DNA of 64,000 nt from Isoetes taiwanensis. Its lineage: Eukaryota; Streptophyta; Lycopodiopsida; Isoetales; Isoetaceae. Below the pieces are notes generated by a model that searched no databases, had not been told where the DNA came from, and saw only the letters and a program-made list of their open reading frames with translations. The first letter of the stretch is position 1. Each line of letters opens with the position of its first letter. Below are positions 36,623 through 46,965 of the stretch, piece by piece. Location of the stretch: contig JAJEKV010000012.1 in assembly GCA_021234155.1 (NCBI GenBank), positions 1,495,062 through 1,559,061 on the forward strand, read 5' to 3'. The translations under genes were made by a program, and so were the position numbers.

Positions 36623-37207
36623 TCAAGCAACATGACCTTGCCCAATTATGCATCTTCTTTGTATGTCATCATATAGATCGACATAGGGCTCCCCGCCTGT
36701 ATCCACATCAAGCGGCGTGTGGTAAAGTTGCTCTCGGCATGTGGGAAGTAGCAAGCCGCCACAAAGAGGCTGCCATCGCCGCTCGCACTTTTCGTACCAC
36801 GGTGTATGTTGTGCACAATACCGCCTTGCCTGTGGAGACCGGATTGGGCCAAAGGCCGCCCGTAGTAACACGCAATTCCTCCGTGTCCTCGTTTCGGTGC
36901 ACTCATTGAAGGCGAGATGGCCGGGTATCTGGAAATCGTAGCACTGCGACCCGGCATGTTCCCATGTTTCCATGAGGAAGATAAGGTCCATGTCCATGGC
37001 TAATTTGAATTGAGATCTGTCCCCCCTGCGCCATGGAAAGCCACGGCAATTCGGGATACCACGCAGGCCACGATCCCTATTTAGTGGCATGCATCGCCAC
37101 TTCAGTCCGTGGTAGTGGTGGTCCGGGGGAGCGGAAGATGTGGATGCCTGGCCGGGGCTCCCCCTGAGGGGGACTCCTCGGAGGATTTCGAGGGCCAGTG
37201 CACGCAT
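36623..37207 (-). pseudogene. LINE ORF2 endonuclease remnant
   Basis: A 194-codon open stretch holding the start of an apurinic-endonuclease-like domain: NCRGFPWRRGDRSQFKLAM, then LIFLMETWEH with the catalytic-Glu position (family knowledge) and HLAFNECTETR. The frame switches near 36950; the continuation (GIACYYGRPLAQSG, VAACYFPHAES) is in the frame of 36646-36957. This endonuclease nicks the target DNA to start insertion. Confidence 0.75.
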
Positions 37208-38766
37208 CCCCTGTTTGGTCGCACGAATTCCGCATCCTTCCCCGGACCAGCCCCATTTGCCCCTCCATGTCGGGCGGCGATCCGACTTTTGGCCAGCTCA
37301 CGCCGGGTCTCTTGGTCTTTGGGGTCAAGTCTAGGTCAGCGTCTGAGCGTCCCCCTTCAACTTTTCTTACCCGACGCTAGGATGGCCACCCGGCCTGCAC
37401 GCTCTCAAGCGTGAAGATGACCACCGGGGCGTCCCGTGGCCCAATTCCATGGACGACTTCGCCTTTCCAATGGTCACGGTCTTTGGGAATATCATCCGGT
37501 CCAAGATCTGTGTGCGGAGTCGGGAAGTGAGATGTTCTCCGACTCCTCCGTCCCGGGCCTCACTACCACATTGCGGCTCCTGGCGTCTCGTTCCTGGAGT
37601 TCACGGGGCCGCACTGTGTGTTGGTTGAGGTGGGTGAGGCATAGGCGCGGGCCGGGCCGGGGTGGTGGCGGCCGGCGTGATCTGATGTGTCCCAAAGCAT
37701 GTGTTCCGTGTTGGCGATCCACGTAGGTTGGTGGGTTAGCGGGGGTTGGTATGTTCTTTTTGTGGTTTACGTTCTCAGGTCGGAATTTCGGCTCTTGCGG
37801 GGGCGTTGTCATGAAAGTGGATCCACGATCTAATTTAGTGTGTTCCATTTTGTTGCATATGTACTATTAAGCTTGGTGTGGATAATGACTTATGTACTTA
37901 AGAGTGGTAACACATATGTAAAAAAAAAAAGTTAGGTATTCAAATGGAATTAGAAGCAAAACTTTTACATTCAAAATTTTTATTTATGGCTTTACATCAT
38001 TTTGTAAATTTAAATGCCAGGAGGCTTCAACTATTCACAACAAAAAGCCCGGAGGCTTGCGGTCATATGGTAAGAAGTCGGAGGCATGCTTGAGGCTAAG
38101 AACAAGGAAAAAAAAGAGGTGGCTCTGCCCTAACAAATTTCATTCATCCGGCTTCACCATGCAAAAAAAAAAAAAAAGAAAAAACCGTTAGTTGAATGCT
38201 TAAGAAAAGAAAGAAAACATGCATGTACCATGAACTAGCATCATGAGCTCCTCGAGAAGTGTGATTAAGTCTTCAACTTCTTCATCTTCTTCATCATCTT
38301 GGCTTCTTCCGTCCGGTGAATACTCATTTCTCGAAGAATCTCCTATCCAGCCTTCAAAAGAACACTCGTGATGAACTCACGCTCCCGAAATTTCCTCGAT
38401 TCCTCATTCTCGATTCCTCGTCCAAAGGAATCAAAGGAATCGAGAGGAATCGAGGCATTCATAGCAAGAAGCAGTAGGCAGGAGGGAAGCTGCCGGAGGA
38501 ACACCTCTTCCAGCCCGTAATAGAAGCCTCTTGGAGGACACCTCAGGCTCTTAAAGTAGCTGATCTCTTCATGGCGATGGACTAGAGAAATTGGGCGGAG
38601 GATCTAGCGAAGATTGGGGGGAGAATGGGGGAGAATGGGCGCCAATCTAGGTTGGAATAGATATAGGCTGGATTAGGCGTGAAAATCGTAGGAATGATTC
38701 GTATTCAGTCCTATCAACCATCATTACATGCCATTATGTGCATATCTCGAAATTTGAGCCATATCT

Positions 38767-38880
38767 AATATCTTCCTTTTTAACCTTATACCTAAATATC
38801 CAATATCTTTCCTTTTTAACCTTATTCCTAAATATCCAATATCTTCCTTTTTAACCTTATTCCTAAACCTATATGATTTG
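38767..38880. repeat. 42-bp tandem repeat, about 2.7 copies
   Basis: Unit containing CCTTTTTAACCTTATTCCTAA and ATATCCAATATCTT; copies differ at one or two bases. It lies in the AT-rich distal part of the LINE interval. Confidence 0.85.
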
Positions 38881-39053
38881 AGTTTAACCCGAAAATGAAC
38901 ACCGATATAATTCAATTTAACATACTATTTAATACCAAGATGCTCGTCACACTATGTCGATAATTGGGATTTAAAAAAAACACTCCAAACCCTCCTCGAG
39001 AAAACCACGTAAGTGCCGACCCTCACTTGTGTTTAAGTTTAATTTGACAACAA

Positions 39054-39650
39054 GCAACTTCCATCTTGTGTAGATGTACGGTTGAAATCAAAGGCGTGGT
39101 GTTTTTATGCCCCAACACAATTAAACCGTGTGAGCGAGAACGTCCGTACTAACCGTTTTTTGAAATTTGCAGCGTGCATATGGAAATCGAAAAGTCCATT
39201 CTCCTACAATCCATGCTTTTATACATTAAGCAAATTCAAACTTCGAATTGTAGGGGGGCGGAAGCCTGTATTAGGATGAAGTGAAGATCGGTTAAAGTGA
39301 CATGGCGCCTCGAAATGAAAAGTCCGATCGATACAAAGCTTCAACCTACACATTCAAATTTTGAAATGTAGAAGGCGGGTGGCCGCGACGCTTACCAAGA
39401 GACACCGTCATGAGTTGCCGGTATGCTATAATGCAAGTGGCATTTTAGAAGCGCCACGTGTTGCATCAGTCCGTCTGACAACCAACAGAATTAAATACAT
39501 ATGGCGCCATGAATGTGCAATCCCCCTTATTCCGGAAGAATATTCCAAGCAAATCTGTAATTATGAGAGTTTGGTATCCTAGGTGGCATGGGAAAAAGGG
39601 AGCGGAAATATGACGTGGAATGGCTGATAGGAGGCCATTTTCAGACCCCA
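39054..39650. repeat. Direct repeat, copy B
   Basis: Counterpart of copy A at 32890-33540. The two were probably adjacent before the LINE inserted between them, since the LINE target duplications abut the end of A and the start of B. Confidence 0.8.
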
Positions 39651-41344
39651 AATCCGCCCTAATGTTTGACGGCCGTGTTTTTAGTCCTGCGCCTTGGTTT
39701 TTCTTTTGATGTCACCTTTCATGCAATGCTTGCCATCTCACCTACCTGCACGACTCCCAAAATATTCCATCGTTTTAATAAAAAAAAATGCATTATTCTG
39801 AACTTTAGCCATCATTTCAGACGCATATGGACTCAGGAAAAGTCCATATATAATGAAATTGTGCTTACACAGACAATAATTTCACTTAACTTACAAATAG
39901 ATGATGCAATAATTTTATGTGCATAGATTTACTACACTTCACTTTTCTAATGTCCATTTTTATTGGTCATATTTTGCATGTGATTGCATATTGGAGAAAA
40001 AGAATAGATGTATTTTTTATGTCTGGGACCTGCAATGGAATTTGGTTAGTATTGAAGATTGAATATACCAATCACTCTAAATAAGCATATAGATGAATTG
40101 AAGCACATCCAGATCAGAGATGTATCATGCCCTTGTTACTTTAGCAAGTTCTATAATATATGAAATGCTACTTTGGAACCATCTATCTTCATTGCTATTC
40201 AGTCTCGTGCTCTGCTGCATTTTATATACATACAGGCTATTGGAGCATGCCTTTCTATGGTAGGGTTGATGACCATATGATGCAATCCTCTTCTAGTCCT
40301 AAATTTAAGAGCACATATATTATTTTGTCATCATTAAGAAGCTATATCAAGAGGCTATCTACACAATCATCTCCATGATACCTTCACACAATAGCTTAGC
40401 AGACATGATGAGAAAGAAGTGCAACATGCTTGATTTTCTGCTCAAAGTTAGCAATAGCAAGATCTATACGTAATATTTTTCAAGTAAACTTTAGTCCAGA
40501 AATTTCGTCCATCCTTAGTTAGTTAAGCGTACAAAGACAAGTAAGTTTATACTGCAATAATCATTCTAAATGCAAGTGTGCTTTTAGCTAATATAGGTAT
40601 ATTACAAAAAACTACTCTTGTTAACTAAAATATGACTGATTGTTTATGTACTATCTTACATACTTTAAAAACAAATACATAAAATTAATTTTTAATGTCC
40701 ATGAGAAAACTTATAGGACACACGTAGATGGGACTTGCCCCCACCATTGTACATGATTGAAGTGGCTCCGTCCCCACTAACCTTGTCACATGCTTTGAAG
40801 TGGGTCCTTCCCCACTAACATCTTGTACACGACGTGAGTGGGTCCTTCCCCCAGTAACTTTACAATGATCATGGCCACTTTCACAACGAGACGTTGAACC
40901 CATGACTTTAGGTATGGTAGTTTGGGGTCTTAAAGATATGTCAACAAAAACCATGAAGACAGAGTCCCCTTCACTTCATCCTTAGAAATCTAAACTACAC
41001 TTCAATAGCCACAAGAATTTCACGTATTATCGTGAAATATACTTGGATAAGCACAAAATCAGATGATCAAAACTTAAAGGCAATGGGTAATTTTTGAAGA
41101 TCTTCTATAGGTGGATAGAAGGTCAATCAAATCCATGGCTTCACCGCTTAGAGCATATGGAAAATGTTTGAGGGCAAAAAAGATTTTTTTGTAGAAAAGT
41201 TAGCTATTATTTTGTGCCATCTACAACAAACTAATAAGTCATCGTGTGGAAAAATATCAATACAATTAGAAAATAGCCTTTTGGCCAATGCTTGGCCCTT
41301 AAGGGCTATCCTGACTCAAAGTTGCATTGATTACAAAAGTGGAA
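39651..41344. other. Spacer with a short degenerate repeat
   Basis: AT-rich. At 40728-40860 a GTGGGTCCTTCCCCACTAAC-like motif occurs three times at roughly 55-60 bp spacing. Otherwise no gene or element is recognised. Confidence 0.45.
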
Positions 41345-41475
41345 TTCAATCTATTAATAGAATAGAAGAGATTTTTTTTAGCGTCCACGGAGACCGATTG
41401 ACCTATGAGACCCAAACAAAAAAGAGAGCAACAAGCGTATTATTGACAGGATTAAAAAACCCCCGCCCCGAAGGG
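41345..41475 (-). mobile_element. 3'-end fragment of LINE family A
   Basis: Matches the 3' UTR of the other copies: AATAGAATAGAAG tail, then GGAGACCGATTGACCTATGAG and GGATTAAAAAACCCC. Only about 130 bp remain, a strongly 5'-truncated copy. A plus-strand frame (41164-41628) runs through it and is therefore not a gene. Confidence 0.7.
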
Positions 41476-43298
41476 TTTATTTCATCTATATTTTGCTTTG
41501 GAATTGCACAGATAATCCAAAAGCACATTATTTCTACTGCATTTTGCAATGATTTCCTAAAGTTGATAAGTTTAGGAATGGCCCAAGTACTTCAAACTAA
41601 ATATATATTGATATATGTTACCGTTTAACATCCAACGGGGTGATGGGGCACTCACTTAGTAGTGATCAATGGTGACGGGGCATGTAATACTTTTCTTTTA
41701 AATAGTCTTGAACTTAGGCGAGGCCAAGCTTCTCCAAACTTGACAATTAGGTAAAAGATAATACGGTATGCAAAGGCCATAAATAGTAGAATAGCGAAGT
41801 CCCACCATTTAGATCTTCCCAATTCTATGTCATAATCATTCAAGACTTGGATCCCACTTATCTTTGATGTTGATGGGCTCTTGTTCTCAAATTCCAATCC
41901 AATAAATTCATTTTTGTACATACCCTGAATCAAAATTTCTTATTAACATAAAAGCCAACACAATATTAGGAAGAATTTCAATGTAACCTGCAAGCAGAAT
42001 CTTTGAAAAGCAATGTATGACATTGGATATGTCCAAAAGGGCCGAGGCAAATCGCTTAACAGACGAAAGAATCCACAAGATAGCATAAAGAAACCCTGCA
42101 TGGGCCATATCAATGTTGTAAGAACATTTGCAGTGAAAATATAACTTACATAAGTATGAACTACAAACCAGAATTCCTGCACCAGCAATGATACCCATGA
42201 GGAAATTAGGCACAACTGCTGCCACAACCATTGACATGCCTTCAACACATGTAATAGCTCCGTACAAGCTCAGAACGAAGTAAATAAAATGTAATAACCC
42301 ATGATGCATGCCCACCATCTTGTACACAATTATTGATGGTCCAAATGAACAAAGAAAAGCAAATGGTGTCGATGATATCGTATTTGCAACAACAAATGCT
42401 AGTGCATTGTAATGTCCATTTAGTCTTTCATGCGTAAAAACCTGCACAATACTTTAGAAATATAATAAAAAAGAGCAAACAAATATTCAGATCCATATAA
42501 ACTCACCTTGATGTCTTCTATGAAAGAAGGAAATCCTCCAATCGACATGAATGTTATAAAGGCACCGATGAAGAATAAACAAGATGCTCTTGACTGCAAA
42601 GTTTTCATAATCAAGATTATTGTCTTTTAAAGACTTGAATACTATATACAAACATATCTTGTACTCAGTAGTGTTTTATAAACGATTGCCACTATGTCAA
42701 AGTATATGTACCTTTTGATATTTGCTAACTGAACTGGAAGACAACATGCGGCATGATAAACAATATACCTGTATAGAGTTGTATTTGTATCCAACATTGT
42801 AATAAATTGTTCCAATCGCTAATCCCAACAACATATAGATAACAATGCGAAGCCAGTAGTAACCTAGATCTCTACTCATATTTTTCATTGATCTGGTAGT
42901 TAGAACTAGTGCTTGCATAAGGAAGGTTGCTCGGCTTTTTGATGACAACATCTCACCTTTCTGTTTCAAGTAAAGGAAAATTAGTTGCTAGAATGTGCCT
43001 TGAGAGAAGATCAAACTTTAAGTTTCACATTTAAACCTTACAGTTTGTGTTAGTTCTTGGATCTTTTCCATTGTTGCTAGGCAATACGTAGAAGATTGAT
43101 AAAGCAATACGTGAAGATTGATAAATCCCTCGTTTCTTGTATAGGATCGTGCAACTTCTAATTTTGATTTATGTACTAGTAAATCCTTCGTTTCTTGTAT
43201 ATCTTAAGATTTCATCAAGATTTTCTTAGATTCTATTATGAAGTCATTTTTTTCTTCCTCTATTCTCTACAATTTGCATTCCTTTAAAACTCAATACA

Positions 43299-43302
<4 letters not shown>

Positions 43303-43394
<92 letters not shown>
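43303..43394. repeat. (TA)46 microsatellite
   Basis: Uninterrupted TA dinucleotide run of about 92 bp in an intron of the ABCG gene. Likely highly polymorphic and prone to hairpin formation and replication slippage. Confidence 0.95.
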
Positions 43395-43395
<1 letters not shown>

Positions 43396-44757
43396 CCAGG
43401 ATATATAGGATGAAGACAAAACATAAACAAACTTGTAGTCTTGTCCCAAAGGTTTGCTTCGGATAAATTTGACAATCAAAATGATATATATTAATAAACA
43501 TGAAGGTAAACAAAATGAGGTTTCTGCATCAAAATCAAGATTGACAAAGATGAAGGTAATGAGGATTACGAAAGGGAGGACATGGAAATCCCGCAAAAGC
43601 AAAAAGCGTACAAAATTTCATTGAACATAATGCTAGTGATGATATAAAAGAATAAGTTTTAGATTCTTACATCTTTAGGCTGTGTTAGGCCTTACCAAAG
43701 TACATAGTCTTTCCTCCAGAGAGAAGGCATAAATTATCAAAGAGTTCAAAACCTCGAAGCTGGGTTGATGGATAGAAACAATAAGAGTTCTACCACATTT
43801 TGCCAAGTTTCTTAATGTGGAAATAACAAAAAAAGGCTTGAGAACTAGACACAAATACTTTGATGAGTTCGAAAAATTATAGTTAGAATTGGATGAGTTG
43901 AATTGAATTGAGATTGTATACCTATCTAGGCCACTAGTAGGTTCATCCAAGAACATCAAAAGAGGTCTAGTTATGATTTCTATAGCAATACCAACACGTC
44001 TTCTTTGGCCCCCGCTTATTCCTCGAATGTGCCGGTTGCCAATTTTGTTTCAAAGACAATCTTGCAATCCCATATCCAAGATTACCTTGTTCACTACTTG
44101 ACTTTTTCGGTTTTGTGACATAGAACTAGGAAGCTGAAGGTTGGCAGCACAGGTTATTGTCTCTCTCACACTTAGGGTACCCAGTAAATGCTCTTTTTGA
44201 GTTACATATGCCTGCGTGAAAATTAAATGTAAATAGGAATTATATTATGTACAAGAACATCTCAAAGGCATGCTACTACTATGACACTTACATACTTACC
44301 ATCAATAAATGAACACCTTAGGTAATCTTAGTCTAAGCATTCCATAATTGATACTTTGGTTTACTGAATGTAGGTCTCAATGTTATTTCATTGGGCATTT
44401 CACATCGCTATAATAGGTGGATAAGTTGCAGAGCAAATAAATCTATATTAAAGCATAGATTTGTAGGTCTTTTAAGAACCCTACTATTTTCTAGCTATAA
44501 AATACTTAATCTAAGGAAATTGGACCATCATAAAAAGAAACCACTTAACAACCAAAAGACACCCTGTTTGCTTCAAGCATACTAAAATATATAAAGAACC
44601 TAAATGCTAAAAACTCTAGACAAGGCATCACCTATATCTTTTAGAAGGAAGTGTAGCTCAATTAAATTCACTGGATCTAATCAGATAATATAAGTAAGGA
44701 GGTTCTTAAATCAAGTGAAGAAAAGAGAGACCACTTTTCTAGCTGTAAGATCCAAAC

Positions 44758-44859
44758 AATTCGTTCTAGAAGCGCTCAAGATCAACATTTGCAATGTCAT
44801 AAATTCACAATTCGTTCTAGAAGCGCTCAAGATCAACATTTGCAATGTCATAAATTCAA
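44758..44859. repeat. 51-bp perfect tandem duplication
   Basis: Two adjacent copies containing TCGTTCTAGAAGCGCTCAAG, identical across the unit, in the large ABCG intron between 44211 and 45887. Identity implies a recent event. Confidence 0.9.
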
Positions 44860-46239
44860 CTTAAATCATGTAACATTCTAAAAAATTGGTGCAACACCTT
44901 GCTCTTTGCATGATTCGTTGAATCATGCTGCAAAAATTAGCCTCACTTCTCTGATTTGGCCAATAAGCTCCTCAAGAACCCATTGTCTAGATCAAGAAAG
45001 ACATTCCTTACTCCTTGAAGGAGGGAAGGACTTATAGAGTAATGTTTTTTTGGTCTGTATTCATGACAAATAAATCTTATTATTACTACCTATGAAGACA
45101 TTAGTACAATAAGTTAAGATATGGAACCTTAAGAGAGAGAAAATATGACCCTTACACGTGCATCTCACTTAGTGCACTGACTTACAAAGATACTCCGCTC
45201 AATGAATTCCTCTAGGAGAACTTTGTCTTTTTGTGATAAATCTCATGAGAAAATCATTTCAAAGACTTGTTTTGTTTGTGTTTCTTTGAATGACATAAGT
45301 AATTTTATTCACAACATGAATCACATGAAGCAAATCTAGAGTAGCTTCTTGTGCTAGTAAATTACTTATGGCCAATCTCAAATTTGTGACCTCAAAGTGG
45401 CGTGTTTAATGTCCGACCACTAAATCATGCACCAAAATGCGAAAGTATAAGCTAGCAAGTTGTGGTATTTAATGTAACCTATTTTTAAATATATCCAAGT
45501 GGAAAATAGTTTTATAGATAGGCTTTTGAACGAGCCAATAAAAAGAAGATAAGGAGATTTTCACTTAGGTGTTAATAGAAGATCCTTTGACTTTGCTTTG
45601 AGTATAAGACAAGAGTGCTTAGCTTATATAATAACAAGAAGAGCCTTGACTTTGGCTTGAGCATTACTATTATATACATATAAAACGAGTAATGGAGTGG
45701 GTAAAATATGTATTTCAAATTGCCATTAAGGCGCATTATTACCCTAGACGAGTTGCAAGGAGCATTACATGCATAGATGTAATTGTTGTACTACCCTTGG
45801 GAATTAGAATTGGTCTTTATTGAGTTACAACCTATTCTTAATGGCTAAAAACTTATAGCTATCAATGAGCTCATATATTAACTTACCGCAGCTCCAAAAG
45901 ACAATTGTTGCGTTCTGCCATTGACCAAGATATCCCCACTCCAACTAGCATTTGGCAATCTCCCTGCCACAATCGGACACAGATAAAGAAACCAATACCA
46001 AAAAGGAGGGAAGAGCATGAAGAAAGACTTAATTCACCTGCAAGAGTGTCAAGAAGAGTGGATTTGCCAGAACCAGAAGGACCCATGAGGGCTGTGATAG
46101 TACATGGGCTGGCATAGCCACTTACGCCCTTTAAGATCCAACCATCTTCTTGAGGAGCACCAACAATATGAACTGATATATCTTTCCATGTTAGGCTTGC
46201 TCCATGGTGTTTGAGAGAGTTCCGCTGCTTCAACTCCAT

Positions 46240-46965
46240 TTTTGATGCATGCTAGAGTCCCTTTGGCCATATTTATTCATTGCCAGGGTGTCTTGAATAG
46301 TAATCATGAGTGTTGTATGGTCCCATGGACGTTAAAAAGTATATTCTATTCTAATTTTATTGCTATATGTTACCCAAATTATCTTATTCTTGTCCAAATT
46401 AGTTAGTTTCTAACTTCTACTTCTACTAGAGCTCTTTGTCATGATGTATTCCATCTTTTTGTTCTCCTTCTCCTACCTAAGTTGTACCCTTTCCCATATG
46501 TGGGCTGTGTTTGTCAAATAGTAAATTAAGACTTCTTCAAAAAGTTTGAATTATTGACCTTGACATAGACAATTAACTTGAGACAGCTGGAAAGAGTTGG
46601 CATTCTCCTACTAGGACACTAGACCTTCACTTCTTAAAGTTGTGGTCTTGTTTTTTAAAAATAAATAGTTGAGACAGCTTGAAAAAGATTGACATTCTCC
46701 TACTAAGACACTATACCTCCACTTCTGCAACTTGCAAGGCCTTGTTAAGAAAATAAATAAATAAGACAACTTGAAGAAGTTTGACATTTATTGGCTTTAT
46801 GGCATTACTGATCCTATAGCTGTAGAAACTTCTTCAAACTCTCTAATTAATAGCTGATTAAAAAAATTTGAAGCACGTAGCAATTTATTTATTTGTTTAC
46901 TTCTTCTTCTTGACTGTAGTATAACAGTATGCTGTGTGGACTTTTTTACTTGAAATAAGGGTTGA
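46240..46965. other. Divergent intergenic region between ABCG and the class V enzyme gene
   Basis: 726 bp separate the two start codons, so both promoters must lie here. A degenerate repeat of about 95-100 bp occurs three times at 46560-46800 (GAGACAGCTTGAAAAAG; GACATTCTCCTACTA). No clear shared element was identified. Confidence 0.5.

Larger units (their letters stand above)
33579..39024 (-). mobile_element. Long LINE copy (family A), minus strand, with 29-bp target duplication
   Basis: Bounded by ACTTGTGTTTAA(T/G)TTTAATT... at 33550-33578 and 39025-39053 (28 of 29 identical). Minus-strand order: Pro-rich ORF1-like region (about 37850-37100), endonuclease (about 37060-36650; SQFKLAMDMDLIFLMETWEH, CYFPHAES), RT (about 35700-34900; VVSSIGVR near 35100 and YADDV near 34955), and a C-terminal region (34757-34074). 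The 3' UTR ends in (TATTC)n near 33590. The coding region is much richer in GC than its surroundings and is broken by many frameshifts. The outermost 1.1 kb (37.9-39.0 kb) is AT-rich and may be 5' UTR or a later insertion. Confidence 0.8.
41652..46239 (-). pseudogene. ABCG half-size transporter (ABCG11/12/15-like), broken
   Basis: ABCG half-transporters of this plant group export cuticular lipids as dimers at the plasma membrane. Exons (minus): 46239-46038 (Walker A GPSGSGKST, residues 53-61), 45963-45887, 44211-43922 (GISGGQRRR signature, [11 protein letters not shown] Walker B), 43844-43696 (SIHQPS H-loop), a linker exon ending 43042, then 42960-42769 (SRDLGYYWLRIVIY), 42593-42507 (FMSIGGFPSFIE), 42441-42169, 42095-41988 (GFFRLLSDLPRPFW) and 41924-41652 (last exon, stop). 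Splice sites and phases fit. Two lesions lie in the nucleotide-binding domain: in-frame TGA at 44050-44052, just before the signature motif, and a lost base in the T-run at 43748-43751 that shifts the frame after FEV. The membrane domain is open throughout. The gene is probably a young pseudogene; a sequencing error or a variant allele is the alternative. Confidence 0.85.

Noticed and set aside
32890-39650. Repeats A and B as LTRs of a single element
   Set aside because: The intervening DNA is a LINE bounded by its own 29-bp target duplication, and there are no primer site, polypurine tract or TG...CA ends.
41164-41628. 154-codon plus-strand ORF
   Set aside because: It passes through a LINE 3' fragment lying on the opposite strand and has no motif of its own.
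43244-43602. Minus-strand ORFs rich in Ile-Tyr repeats
   Set aside because: Translation of the (TA)n microsatellite in an ABCG intron.
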